A stretch of 64,000 nucleotides of DNA from assembly GCF_004912275.1 (NCBI RefSeq), contig NZ_STGY01000001.1, positions 62,001 through 126,000 on the forward strand, given 5' to 3'. The notes under the pieces were generated by a model. The model searched no databases. It worked only from the letters and a program-made list of their open reading frames with translations, and had not been told where the DNA came from. Shown in pieces: positions 51,019-59,522 of the stretch. A program made the translations under genes and the position numbers. The stretch's first letter is position 1. Each line of letters starts with the position of its first letter. This DNA comes from Glycomyces buryatensis. Its GTDB lineage: Bacteria; Actinomycetota; Actinomycetes; Mycobacteriales; Micromonosporaceae.

Positions 51019-52775
51019 GCGCGACCGAGCACCTCACCCCCGAGCTGTGGCAGCAGGCCACGAGGACGTTGCTGGCCAAGGCCATCGGCGAGTTCGCGCA
51101 CGAGCGGCTGCTGATTCCCGTGCTGGAGGGCGAGCGGTACGTCCTGACCGGGCCGGGCGAGCGGTACCGCTTCGCGGCGAAGCGGCTGGGGCTCGACCAC
51201 TGGGCCGTCGACGCCCACTCGCTGGTCCGCGAGGCCCACGACGGGACCGAGCTCGGTCTCGACGCCGCCGAGTTCTTCATCGCCTTCCGGGCGGAACTGG
51301 GCATCGGCGACGACGTCCTGCCGGTCTACCTGGAGGAGCTGGCCAGCACCATCAACCGCGGCGCGTTCCAGCTCAGCGAGGACCAGCTCACCGCGGCGAA
51401 GCTCGTCGACGCCGACTTCCAGGTGATCGAGGCGGCCATGACCGGCGGCCACCCGTGCTTCGTGGCCGGCTCCGGGCGGCTCGGGTTCAGTTCCAGTGAC
51501 TACCTGGCGTACGCGCCCGAGACCGCGTCGGGCGTCCGGCTGCTGTGGCTGGCCGCCCGGCGCGAGCACGCGATGTTCACGGCCGCTGAGGAACTGGACT
51601 TCCAGTGGCTGCTGGACACCCAGCTCGACGCCGACTCCCGGGACTACTTCGCGTCGCTCTTGACCGACCGCGGCCTGGGCTTCGAGGACGTCTACCTCAT
51701 CCCGGTGCACCCGTGGCAGTGGCACCACAAGATCTCCACGACCTTCGCCGCCGAGGTCGCCGCCGGGCGGCTGATCCTGCTCGGCGAGGGCCACGACGAG
51801 TTCCAGGCCCAGCAGTCGATCCGGACGTTCTTCAACCGCACCGATCCGACCGCCGACTACGTCAAGACCGCGCTGTCGGTGCTGAACATGGGGTTCATGC
51901 GGGGACTGTCCACCGAGTACATGTCGGTGACGCCGCAGATCAATACGTTCGTGGCCGAGCTCGTCCACGGCGACCCGGCGCTGAAGAAGACGGGCGTGAC
52001 CGTCCTGCGCGAGCGGGCGGCCGTCGGCTACCGGCACCCCGCCTATTCCGCGAGCGCGCCGAAGGGCTCGCCGTACCGGAAGATGCTGGCGGCGCTGTGG
52101 CGCGAGAGCCCCGTCCCGTACTTGGGCCAGGGCGAGAAGGTCGCGACGATGGCCTCGCTGCTGCACGTCGACGGCGAGGGGAAGCCGTTCGCGTCGGCGC
52201 TCATCGAACGCTCGGGCCTTCGCGCGGCGGACTGGCTGCGCGGCTACCTCGACGCCTACCTGGTGCCGCTGGTGCACTGCCTGTACCGGTACGGGCTGGT
52301 GTTCATGCCCCACGGCGAGAACGTGATCCTGGTCCTCAAGGACGGGGCGGTGCAGCGGGTGTTCATGAAGGACATCGGCGAGGAGTGCGCGGTCCTGGAG
52401 ACGGCGACGCCGGTCCCCGAGGAGATCGAGCGCATCCGCGCCGAGGTCCCGGACGACGTGCGGGCGCTGTCGATCCTGACCGACGTCTTCGACTGCTTCC
52501 TGCGGTTCCTGGCCGCGAACCTGCACCTCGACGGGGTGCTGAGCGAGGACGAGTTCTGGAGGGTCGCCGCGGAGGCGCTCCGGGATTACCAGTCCGAGCA
52601 CCCGGAACTGGCCGAGGCGTTCGCGCGCTTCCCGCTGTTCGAGGACTCGTTCCCTCTCTCGTGCCTGAACCGCTTGCAGCTCAAGAACAATCAGCAGATG
52701 GTGAACATCGAGAACCAGGAGGAGAGCCTGATCTACGCGGGCAGGCTCGACAACCCGCTGGCCCCCTGGCGCTAA
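51015..52775 (+). CDS. desD: NIS siderophore synthetase, DesD-like (IucA/IucC family)
   Basis: 586 residues, full length for the family. Key motifs are HPCFVAGSGRLGFSSSDYL near residue 140, IPVHPWQWHHKI near residue 230, STEYMSVTPQINTFV near residue 300, and LPLVHCLYRYGLVFMPHGEN-like text near residue 430. The C-terminal FhuF-like region is complete. It uses ATP to join the hydroxamate units and cyclise or release the desferrioxamine. It is the last gene of the operon, followed by an odd palindrome and a terminator. Uptake genes are not in this window. Confidence 0.94.
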   Translation: MSATEHLTPELWQQATRTLLAKAIGEFAHERLLIPVLEGERYVLTGPGERYRFAAKRLGLDHWAVDAHSLVREAHDGTELGLDAAEFFIAFRAELGIGDDVLPVYLEELASTINRGAFQLSEDQLTAAKLVDADFQVIEAAMTGGHPCFVAGSGRLGFSSSDYLAYAPETASGVRLLWLAARREHAMFTAAEELDFQWLLDTQLDADSRDYFASLLTDRGLGFEDVYLIPVHPWQWHHKISTTFAAEVAAGRLILLGEGHDEFQAQQSIRTFFNRTDPTADYVKTALSVLNMGFMRGLSTEYMSVTPQINTFVAELVHGDPALKKTGVTVLRERAAVGYRHPAYSASAPKGSPYRKMLAALWRESPVPYLGQGEKVATMASLLHVDGEGKPFASALIERSGLRAADWLRGYLDAYLVPLVHCLYRYGLVFMPHGENVILVLKDGAVQRVFMKDIGEECAVLETATPVPEEIERIRAEVPDDVRALSILTDVFDCFLRFLAANLHLDGVLSEDEFWRVAAEALRDYQSEHPELAEAFARFPLFEDSFPLSCLNRLQLKNNQQMVNIENQEESLIYAGRLDNPLAPWR

Positions 52776-52776
52776 T

Positions 52777-52798
52777 CCTATAGGATATATCCTGTAGG
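52777..52798. promoter_or_regulatory. AT-rich palindrome just after desD
   Basis: CCTATAGGATATATCCTGTAGG reads nearly the same on both strands (one mismatched pair) and begins two bases after the desD stop. It stands out in very GC-rich DNA. It resembles an operator, but a terminator at 52822-52855 separates it from the next gene. Confidence 0.6.
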
Positions 52799-52821
52799 GG
52801 TTTCGGTCGAAGGCGTCGGGC

Positions 52822-52855
52822 AGGCCCGGCCGGTGTACAGGCTCCGGCCGGGCCT
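52822..52855 (+). terminator. terminator of the des operon
   Basis: AGGCCCGGCCGG at 52822-52833 pairs perfectly with CCGGCCGGGCCT at 52844-52855 around a 10-base loop, followed by TT. Confidence 0.85.
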
Positions 52856-52958
52856 TTCGCGTTCAGGTCGGGTCGTGGCACTCGATTCCTGAGGTGAAGT
52901 GGCAAGGCGCGCTTATGATCCGGTGGTCCCCTTTTGTCCACTCGAATTGGAAGAGATC

Positions 52959-53417
52959 TTGCCGGTTTTGAACAACCCCCTCCGTATTGTTGCCGCCGCC
53001 GCGGGCGTCGCCTTCCTGGCGATCGGCCTGACCGGATGTACGGCGGACGAGCCCGAAGCCCCTCCCGCGGAAGCGGACGAGCCGTCGTCGGCCGCCGAGG
53101 AGTCGCCGAGCGCCCCGGCCGATCCGCTGGAGACGCTGGCGGACACTTGGATGTGGGTACCCGAAGAGGGCACCGACATGGCGACCCTGACGCTCGTGAT
53201 CGATGCGGACGGCAATGTCGAGTACACCGGGGTAGGCAGCAGCGAAGGCACCCTGGTGCCCGGAGACGATGACACCCACCAGATCGAGATCGCCGAGAAC
53301 ATGCAGGGTGAACCCGAAACCTGGGAGGCCGTATACGACCCGGAGACCGACACGCTGGAGGTCGACTTGACCTACGCGGTCGAGCCCTTCACCGCCGAAT
53401 TCTCCCGCGAGGCATAG
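52959..53417 (+). CDS. secreted lipoprotein of unknown function
   Basis: About 152 residues from a TTG at 52959 (a TTG at 52968 is also possible). A signal peptide ends in the lipobox AIGLTGC, followed by a disordered Glu/Pro/Ala/Ser linker of about 35 residues. The remaining 90 residues look like a small beta-rich domain (DTWMWVPEEGTDMATLTLVI, then DLTYAVEPFTAEF), similar in style to lipocalin-like or META-type domains, but no family can be named. It is a single gene closed by a strong hairpin. Confidence 0.72.
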   Translation: MPVLNNPLRIVAAAAGVAFLAIGLTGCTADEPEAPPAEADEPSSAAEESPSAPADPLETLADTWMWVPEEGTDMATLTLVIDADGNVEYTGVGSSEGTLVPGDDDTHQIEIAENMQGEPETWEAVYDPETDTLEVDLTYAVEPFTAEFSREA

Positions 53418-53424
53418 GACGCGG

Positions 53425-53457
53425 TCGGCCGCCGCCCTCTGCGAGGGCGGCGGCCGA
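53425..53457. terminator. bidirectional terminator between the lipoprotein and vapC genes
   Basis: A perfect 15-bp stem, TCGGCCGCCGCCCTC at 53425-53439 against GAGGGCGGCGGCCGA at 53443-53457, loop TGC, between convergent genes. Confidence 0.88.
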
Positions 53458-53501
53458 TCGTATACGGGGAGCGACCGGGCCACCGCGCGTGCGGCGCGAT
53501 C

Positions 53502-53924
53502 TCATTCGCCCCAAGGGTTAATCCATTCGACTCCGGTGTGCTTGAAATGCTTGACGTTCCGGGTGGCGAGCACGTCACCGCGGACGAGACAGGTAGCGGC
53601 GATCTGCACATCCGCCAGTCCGATTTCGATTCCGCGCTTCTCCAGCTCCGCGTTGAGAACCCCCGCCCGATATCCGGCCGCCGCATCGAGCGCGGCGCAT
53701 CTGCCCCGGAAGACCTCGTTGACCAGAATGTCGATCCTAGAAAGCAGCGCTGTCTTGCGTTTGCCGTCGTCAAGCCTGGAAACGCCGTAGACCACCTCCC
53801 CGATCGCGACGGCGCTGATCCAGACCTCATCCTCCGGAAGTCCGTCGAACCAGGCGAGCACACCCGCATCCGGCTCGGATCTCATCAACTCGGACACGAC
53901 GTTCGAATCGACGATCACTCCCAT
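53502..53924 (-). CDS. vapC: PIN domain ribonuclease toxin, VapC/FitB type
   Basis: 140 residues, one PIN domain. Acidic residues expected to bind magnesium are visible in VDSNVVSELMR (Asp6), AIGEVVYG (Glu) and IGLADVQIAATCL (Asp), followed by TRNVKHF near the end, as in FitB-like toxins. It should cleave a specific RNA, often a tRNA, when free of its antitoxin. Its start overlaps the antitoxin stop by 10 bases. Confidence 0.92.
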   Translation of the reverse strand: MGVIVDSNVVSELMRSEPDAGVLAWFDGLPEDEVWISAVAIGEVVYGVSRLDDGKRKTALLSRIDILVNEVFRGRCAALDAAAGYRAGVLNAELEKRGIEIGLADVQIAATCLVRGDVLATRNVKHFKHTGVEWINPWGE

Positions 53925-54163
53925 TCCGAGAAGTCCACCTCGCGCATCTTCTCGGTTCGGGCCGGAGGCTCGAATTCATCGAAGCCGCCGACATCGGCGA
54001 ACAATCGGTGGATGCGGGTCCCGAGTCCACCTTTCGGACCTGCCTGAGTGCGTGTACCCCTTTCGAGAAGGTCACGCGCCTCGGCCTCCATGGAGGTGCG
54101 ATGCAGCGCGGCCTGTACGCGGAGACGCTCGTAGACCTCGGAGGGGATGCCTCGAATGGACAT
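53915..54163 (-). CDS. vapB: antitoxin, FitA/VapB ribbon-helix-helix type
   Basis: 82 residues from the ATG at 54163; earlier in-frame starts near 54208-54217 are possible because the local ribosome site is weak. IRGIPSEVYERLRVQAALHR, then TSMEAEARDLLERG, is the FitA-type ribbon-helix-helix domain. The acidic and aromatic C-terminal part (FDEFEPPARTEKMREVDF) should wrap the toxin active site. It normally neutralises the PIN toxin encoded just downstream and represses the operon. Confidence 0.88.
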   Translation of the reverse strand: MSIRGIPSEVYERLRVQAALHRTSMEAEARDLLERGTRTQAGPKGGLGTRIHRLFADVGGFDEFEPPARTEKMREVDFSEWE

Positions 54164-54303
54164 CGCCCGCTCGCTGGGTTCGGCGCCGGATTGCCTTGTG
54201 CCTGTCAATGTGACCACCCCCTGACGGTACCAATGCTAGCACCGGAAACCAGACATGAACACACCGAAAAGACATGTTCACTATTGGGCGGAACCAACCG
54301 GGA

Positions 54304-55581
54304 TCAGGCGGCTTCCTCGGCGGCGTCGGGGCTGGCGATCTTGCCGAGGAGGAGCGGGAGGACGGCCAGCGCGACCACGGCGCAGAAGACGTTGAGCATG
54401 CCGTAGCTCAGGTACTCCACGATCGGACCCGAGGCGAGCCCGGCCCCCATCGCGGCCAGGCCCATGGCCAGGTCGGAGAAGCCCTGCGTGGACGGGCGTT
54501 CGGCCGGGGTGACCGCGCCGGTGACCATCAGAGCGGCCGAGACGGTCATGGCCGACCAGCCGATGCCGAGGAGCACCAGGCCGATCGAGATCTGCACGTG
54601 GTTGTCCACCGCGGATGATCCGGCTACGGTGCAGGCGGCCACGAGGATCGCGGTGCCCGCGATGAGGACCGGGCGCGGGCCGTAGCGGTCGGCGAGGCGG
54701 CCGATGATCGGCGAGAGGGCGTACATGCCGCCGATGTGAAGGCCGAGGATGACGCCGACGGCCGTCAGGGCCGACTCGGGGTCGTCCATGCCGTGCCTGA
54801 CGTGGATCGCGGTCATCGCCATGACGCCGACCATGACGAAGTGGCCGAGCGCGGCGGCGATGACGCCCGTGCGCACCGTGGCATTGGCGCGGGCCATGCG
54901 GAAACCGTCGGCGATCGAGCGCTTCGGGGCCTTGGTCTCACCGGAAAGTTCGCGGGCCAGCAGGAGCGGGTCGGGGCGCAGCAGGGCGGGCAGGATGACG
55001 GCCGTGATCAGGCAGAGGAGGCCCATCGCGACGAAGGAGCCGACGTAGTCGGGGCCGCCGGTCCAGCCCTTCCAGGCGCGCTCGGCCAGCGCGGCGATCG
55101 ACGGCCCCGCGACCGATCCGATCGTGGCAGCCCACACCACTATGGACAAATGAGTGCCGCGCTTCTCGACCGGTGACAGGTCGGCCGCGGCGTAGCGAGA
55201 CTGGAGGCCGGAGAAGGAGGCGGCGCCGAGGAGGAAGTAGCCGGATACGGCGAGCGCGGCGAGATCGAGGTAGATCGCGGTGATCACGGTCGCGGAGCCG
55301 ATCACGGCGCAGCCGTAGCCGAAGGCGAGACCGCCGCGGCGGCCGAAGCGTTCGGTGATGCGGATGGCGGGGATGACGACGAGCGCGGAGCCGCCCACGA
55401 ACAGGCTCTGGCCGAGCCCGGCGTACGCGCTGGAGCCGGTCATGTCCTCGATGAGCAGGGCTCCGACCGCGATCCCGATGCCGACGGCGAGGCCGCCGAG
55501 GATCTGGGTGCAGAAGAGCACGGAGAGCGCCCGTTTCTGTATTGCGGCCGTGTCGTTGGCCGTATGAAGGGAGGTGGTCAT
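54304..55581 (-). CDS. MFS transporter
   Basis: 425 residues with 12 hydrophobic segments. GRRGGLAFGYGCAVIGS in the loop after helix 2-3 and RLADRYGPRPVLIAG in the second half are the paired MFS loop motifs. It is a drug/metabolite exporter-type protein without a predictable substrate. AAAGGA precedes the ATG. It lies downstream of and on the same strand as the MocR-type regulator, with a 62-base gap, so both may respond to the same vitamin B6- or amine-related signal. Confidence 0.9.
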   Translation of the reverse strand: MTTSLHTANDTAAIQKRALSVLFCTQILGGLAVGIGIAVGALLIEDMTGSSAYAGLGQSLFVGGSALVVIPAIRITERFGRRGGLAFGYGCAVIGSATVITAIYLDLAALAVSGYFLLGAASFSGLQSRYAAADLSPVEKRGTHLSIVVWAATIGSVAGPSIAALAERAWKGWTGGPDYVGSFVAMGLLCLITAVILPALLRPDPLLLARELSGETKAPKRSIADGFRMARANATVRTGVIAAALGHFVMVGVMAMTAIHVRHGMDDPESALTAVGVILGLHIGGMYALSPIIGRLADRYGPRPVLIAGTAILVAACTVAGSSAVDNHVQISIGLVLLGIGWSAMTVSAALMVTGAVTPAERPSTQGFSDLAMGLAAMGAGLASGPIVEYLSYGMLNVFCAVVALAVLPLLLGKIASPDAAEEAA

Positions 55582-55637
55582 TCGGGGGGTCCTTTCTGGA
55601 GTTGTCAGACCGGCGGGGTGCGGCGGTCGGGGCACGT

Positions 55638-55650
55638 GGTCTGTCAGACC
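55638..55650. repeat. perfect 13-bp palindrome at the stop of the MocR gene
   Basis: GGTCTG and CAGACC flank a central T. The site overlaps the stop codon of the regulator gene and lies in the short gap before the MFS gene. A related TGTCAGACCGG block occurs about 40 bases away at 55604. It could act in MFS expression or be a weak hairpin. Confidence 0.4.
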
Positions 55651-56954
55651 GGTGGGACTGACGGCCGGGCGGCGGAGGCGATGGCCGCCGCCACGGCGGG
55701 GGCGTCCTTCGGGTCGAGGCGGGCGGTGCTCACACGGATGCCCTGGTCGCCGTGGAAGGAGAACGATCGGCCGGGGGTGACGGCGTAGCCGGCGTCCCGC
55801 AGGGCGATGACGGCGCCGGTCTCGTCGGCGACCGGCACCCACAGGTTGAGTCCGGAGCGGCCGAAGACGTCGATGCCGTGCCCGGCGAGGGCCTCGCGCA
55901 GGGCCGTCTGGCGTTCGGCGTACGTGCGCCCGGCGCGGTCGACCAGGGCGGTGACGCCCTCGTCTTGCCATGCGGCGATGACGAAGTGCTGCAGAATGCA
56001 CGAGACCCAGCCGTGCGAGACGACCATGCGCCCCTGGACGCGGGCCTTGGTGTCGTGGTCGGCGGCGACGACGGCGCAGCGCAGGTCGGGGCCGTAGGCC
56101 TTGGAGACGGAGCGGACGAACATCCACTGCTTGGCGACGTCGGCGACGAAGTGGAGCGGGATCCGGGAGAGGTCGCCCCAGTGATCGTCCTCGATGACGA
56201 ACACGCCGGGGTGGGCGGCGATGACGTCGCGGAGCGCGGCGGCCCGGTCGGCGGAGACCGCCGAGCCGGTGGGGTTCTGGCCGCGGGCGGTGAAGATGAA
56301 CGCCCGGGCCCCGGCCGCCAGGGCGCGGTCCAGTTCCGCCGGGAGCGGGCCGTCGGCGTCGATGGCGACGGGCGTGACCTGGTATCCGGCGGCGAGCAGG
56401 AGGTCGCGTCCGTTGGCCCAGGTGGGCTCCTCCACTGCCACGGTGTCGCCCGGTTCGAGCCGGGCGGCGAGGCCTCGTTCGAAGGCGTCGAGCGCCCCGG
56501 AGGTGACGGTGAGTTCGCCCCGCACTCCGTCGGCGGCGAGGCGCTCGCGGGCGAGGTCGAGCAGGTCGGGGCACGGCCCGCCATTGCGGTAGTTCCCGCC
56601 GCTCACCTCGACGTGCGGTTTGAGGGCGGCCAGGTCGGGCAGGAGCTCGGGGTCGGGTTCGCCGCTGACGAGGTCGAGGACTCCCTTGGGGATGGTGAGG
56701 GTGCCCGCGGGGGTGAAGGCGGAGCGCGAGCGCACGAAGGTACCCGAGCGGCCGCCGGTCTCGACGGCGCCGCGCTCGCGCAGGCGCCGGTAGGCGGCCG
56801 CGACGGTGCCGGGGGCGACGCCGAGGTCGGCGGCGAGCTTGCGGACGGAGGGCAGGGTCCGGCCGGGACTGAGGTGTCCGTCGCGCACGCCGACTTCGAC
56901 ACTCGCGGCAATCTCGCTCGCCGAGCCACCCGTGATCTGGTACTGTACCGACAT
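55644..56954 (-). CDS. MocR/PdxR family regulator (GntR helix-turn-helix fused to aminotransferase fold)
   Basis: 436 residues. A GntR-type winged helix at about residues 1-75 (LPSVRKLAADLGVAPGTVAA) is joined to a class I aminotransferase-like domain. The PLP lysine position is in VRSVSKAYGPDLR and TARGQNPTGSAVS is the cofactor-contacting motif. Such proteins sense PLP or amine derivatives and control vitamin B6, GABA or related genes. It is divergent from a pyridoxamine oxidase-like gene 48 bases away, with repeated half-sites in the gap. That strongly suggests they are regulator and target. Confidence 0.92.
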   Translation of the reverse strand: MSVQYQITGGSASEIAASVEVGVRDGHLSPGRTLPSVRKLAADLGVAPGTVAAAYRRLRERGAVETGGRSGTFVRSRSAFTPAGTLTIPKGVLDLVSGEPDPELLPDLAALKPHVEVSGGNYRNGGPCPDLLDLARERLAADGVRGELTVTSGALDAFERGLAARLEPGDTVAVEEPTWANGRDLLLAAGYQVTPVAIDADGPLPAELDRALAAGARAFIFTARGQNPTGSAVSADRAAALRDVIAAHPGVFVIEDDHWGDLSRIPLHFVADVAKQWMFVRSVSKAYGPDLRCAVVAADHDTKARVQGRMVVSHGWVSCILQHFVIAAWQDEGVTALVDRAGRTYAERQTALREALAGHGIDVFGRSGLNLWVPVADETGAVIALRDAGYAVTPGRSFSFHGDQGIRVSTARLDPKDAPAVAAAIASAARPSVPPV

Positions 56955-56979
56955 AATAAAATAACTGTACCAGTACATA
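56937..56979. promoter_or_regulatory. candidate MocR operator with repeated ACTGTACC
   Basis: ACTGTACC occurs at 56942-56949 and 56964-56971, 22 bases apart (two helical turns), separated by an AT-rich stretch. The same bases also form inverted repeats with GGTAC and GTACC. MocR-type regulators such as GabR and PdxR bind direct repeats in divergent promoters, which fits. Confidence 0.6.
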
Positions 56980-57002
56980 AATTGCAGACAGGAGTCCCCC
57001 CG

Positions 57003-57605
57003 ATGGCTGCCATCTTCACTCAGACCGACCGCACCACCCCGATGCGATCCAAAGAGAAGATCGACTACACCAAAGCCCCGGCGTACCAGGTGCTCGACGA
57101 GGCCCTCTTCTGCGATGTGGCCTTCGTCGGCCGCGACGGCGCCCCCCGGGTCCTGCCGACCTTCCCGGTGCGCGTGGGCAATACGGTCTACTTCCACGGC
57201 TCGACCGGATCGAGCCTCGGGCTCGGCGCCGCCGGCGACGGCCTGCCCGTGTGCCTGACGGCCACCATCGTCGACGGACTGGTCTTCTCGAAGTCGTGGT
57301 TCCACCACTCGATGAACTACCGCAGCGTGGTCGTCCACGGCGAGGCGCGGGTGGTCACGGACGAGGACGAACGCTGGAACGCGATGCGCGCCCTGATCGA
57401 GCGGATGTCGCTCGGGCGCTCCGAGAGGTCGAGGGAGCCCAGTGCCAAGGAGCTCTCGGCGGTGGCGATCATGGTGCTGTCGCTGGAGGAGGTCTCGGTC
57501 AAGGCCCGCTCCGGCCCCCCGGTGGAGGAGCCCGACGACGAGCCCATCACCCACTTCAACAATGGCGTCGCCGAGGTCAAGACGGTCATCACCGGGCGCC
57601 TGTAA
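57003..57605 (+). CDS. pyridoxamine 5'-phosphate oxidase-like flavoprotein
   Basis: 200 residues, a single FMN-binding split barrel of the Pyridox_ox_2 type (FVGRDGAPRVLPTFPVRVGN, then HSMNYRSVVVHGEA). True PdxH enzymes make PLP, while this broader group includes nitro- and haem-related flavoenzymes, so the exact activity is unsure. The divergent MocR-type gene and its likely operator suggest PLP-linked metabolism. A GGAG lies near the ATG. Confidence 0.88.
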   Translation: MAAIFTQTDRTTPMRSKEKIDYTKAPAYQVLDEALFCDVAFVGRDGAPRVLPTFPVRVGNTVYFHGSTGSSLGLGAAGDGLPVCLTATIVDGLVFSKSWFHHSMNYRSVVVHGEARVVTDEDERWNAMRALIERMSLGRSERSREPSAKELSAVAIMVLSLEEVSVKARSGPPVEEPDDEPITHFNNGVAEVKTVITGRL

Positions 57606-57639
57606 CCGGCGGCAGGCGCTCGGCGCGAACGGCGAACGG

Positions 57640-58503
57640 CTACCCGGCGTCGGCGGTCCGGATTCGCTCGGCCTTGTCCAAGCGCCACACCGCGATCGAT
57701 CCGCCCCCGGCGACGGCCAGCACGAACAGGGCGAAGGTCCACGTGTACGGCCACGCCGGGGCGGCACTGTCGGAGTTCTGCACCATCTCACCGTCCTCGC
57801 CTGCGGCCCACCAGATCCCCTGGCGGATGAGCTGCAGGAAGTCACGCTCGGTCCAGGTGTCGGCGGCCCCGCCGGGAACGGCGTAGAAGGCCTGGTACTC
57901 ATCGCTTCTCCAGGCCGCGGGGTCGCCGGAGTCCAACTGCGCCAGGATGACCGATTCGGGCTCGGCCGGCTCGGGGTCGAAGTAGTACCAGAGGTCGGTC
58001 AGCTCCAGCTCATCGTCCAGGCCGTCGGTGATCGGCGAGCCCGAGTTGAAGGTGACGGTCTCCTTGGCGTCGTCCACCGGCGCCGACAGGGCGGTCGCGC
58101 CGAGCAGCTGCCGGTACCAGTCCCAGTCGGGTTCGCTCGCGGCCGCCGAGTTGGTGGCGACCAGGCCGCCGCCGCCCTCCACGAAGGCCTGCAACGCTTC
58201 CCGCTGGCCGGGGTCGAGGACGTCCGCGCCGGTATTGAGGAGCATGACCACGTCGACGCCGCCGGCGCCGACGGTGGCGAGCGGCTGGTCCAGGCTGGAC
58301 GCGTCTCCTTCGATCAAGGTGAAGCCCCAGCGCCGCGCCTCCATCTCCAGGCGCTCGATCGCGTACCGGACGACCTCGCCGTCGCCATTGCCGTCGGTGA
58401 CGATCAGGACGGTCGGGCCGCCCGAGGCCTGGGCCGCCGTCGGCACCAGGGTGGACGCGCAGGCCAGCATGGCTACCAAGAGGAGTCGCAGCACGGTTCT
58501 CAC
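57640..58503 (-). CDS. ThuA-like membrane-anchored protein
   Basis: 287 residues from the GTG at 58503; a GTG at 58512 is an alternative. A signal peptide (hydrophobic to about residue 20, then TAAQASGG) precedes a ThuA/GATase-like domain (about 25-235): VLIVTDGNGDGEVVRYAIE, then GVDVVMLLNTGADVLDPGQR, GGGLVATNSAA and GSPITDGLDD. One C-terminal membrane helix follows with a short basic tail, so the domain faces outside. ThuA-like domains are linked to sugar metabolism, but the export and anchoring seen here are uncommon. Function unknown. Confidence 0.8.
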   Translation of the reverse strand: MRTVLRLLLVAMLACASTLVPTAAQASGGPTVLIVTDGNGDGEVVRYAIERLEMEARRWGFTLIEGDASSLDQPLATVGAGGVDVVMLLNTGADVLDPGQREALQAFVEGGGGLVATNSAAASEPDWDWYRQLLGATALSAPVDDAKETVTFNSGSPITDGLDDELELTDLWYYFDPEPAEPESVILAQLDSGDPAAWRSDEYQAFYAVPGGAADTWTERDFLQLIRQGIWWAAGEDGEMVQNSDSAAPAWPYTWTFALFVLAVAGGGSIAVWRLDKAERIRTADAG

Positions 58504-58562
58504 GGGCCCCACCCTATCGGGCCGGGTCGGGCGGAGGATCCCCCCGCCCGACCCGGCTCTGC

Positions 58563-59453
58563 TCAGCCGCAGTGACTCCATGCACTGGTCCAGGAGCTCG
58601 ATCCCACCGAGCCGCCCCACTTCACGCAAGTCGACCCGGCCGATTTCCGGATCGGCCCGGCGTAATAGGCGAAGTTGCCCGAGTCGGTCGTGACGGTGCC
58701 GCCCTCCACTTGCAGTGAGGCCGAGACCGCCGAGGCCGTGCCGAGGCTCGTGCTCTTCAACGTGACCACGCAGTTGTAGCCGTTGGAGGCGTTGTAGGTC
58801 AGGTAGATGAAGCCGCCGGTGACGGCGTGCGAGTTGATGACGCTGTAGCCCGAACCGCACACCTCCGTCGCCGTGTAAGGGTTGCCGCCGCAGGCGTTGG
58901 TGCTCTTGACGGCCTTCTTGGTGCCCAGGGGAACCGTGACGCCGTCGACTGTCGGGGTCACGACGGTGCCCGAGGAGTTACGCTGCTCGTAGTGCAGGTG
59001 CGGGGCGTTGGAGCCGCCGGTGGAGCCGACGGTGCCGATCTTGGTGCCCTGGCTGACGGCCATGCTGGAGCCGACCGAGCCGCTCATCGTCGCCAGATGG
59101 GCGTAGCGGGTGCGCGAACCGTCTGAGTGGACGATCTGCACCCACTGGCCGTAGCTCGTATTGCCCTCGTTGTAGAAGTAGGCGGTACCGCCGGCGGTGG
59201 CCCGCACGGTCTCGCCTCCGATGGCGTCGCCGCCGTAGTTCTGCCAGTCGATCGTGTTGCTCGGGTTGTGACCGCCGGTCCAGTTGTTGGCGTAGAACGT
59301 CTTGTTGCAGTTGAACGGACTCTTGTGGGTGACCGCCTGCGCAGAGACCTCGTCAGCGCCCGCCACCATCGCGGGGGCGAAGGCCCCGGCGATGGCAAGC
59401 GCGAACGCCGCGATGAGGACGATAAGGCGACGGGAGGGTTTGCCTCGTGTCAT
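58563..59453 (-). CDS. secreted M23 family metallopeptidase
   Basis: 296 residues. A signal peptide with a basic start (TRGKPSRRL) and a hydrophobic run to about residue 30 ends near ADEVSAQA. The peptidase M23/LytM domain spans about residues 50-180, with IDWQNYGGDAIGG giving the Asp ligand and APHLHYEQR the paired His. The usual first His of HxGxD is replaced by Thr in SNTIDW, so zinc binding may be altered. A C-terminal beta domain of about 90 residues contains several cysteines and could bind cell wall. It probably cuts peptidoglycan cross-links outside the cell. Confidence 0.88.
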   Translation of the reverse strand: MTRGKPSRRLIVLIAAFALAIAGAFAPAMVAGADEVSAQAVTHKSPFNCNKTFYANNWTGGHNPSNTIDWQNYGGDAIGGETVRATAGGTAYFYNEGNTSYGQWVQIVHSDGSRTRYAHLATMSGSVGSSMAVSQGTKIGTVGSTGGSNAPHLHYEQRNSSGTVVTPTVDGVTVPLGTKKAVKSTNACGGNPYTATEVCGSGYSVINSHAVTGGFIYLTYNASNGYNCVVTLKSTSLGTASAVSASLQVEGGTVTTDSGNFAYYAGPIRKSAGSTCVKWGGSVGSSSWTSAWSHCG

Positions 59454-59522
59454 AACGGGACGATATCGAAGAAATACTTCGTTGTGAAGGTCACATTTGA
59501 AGAATTTCTTCTTAGTTTCGTC

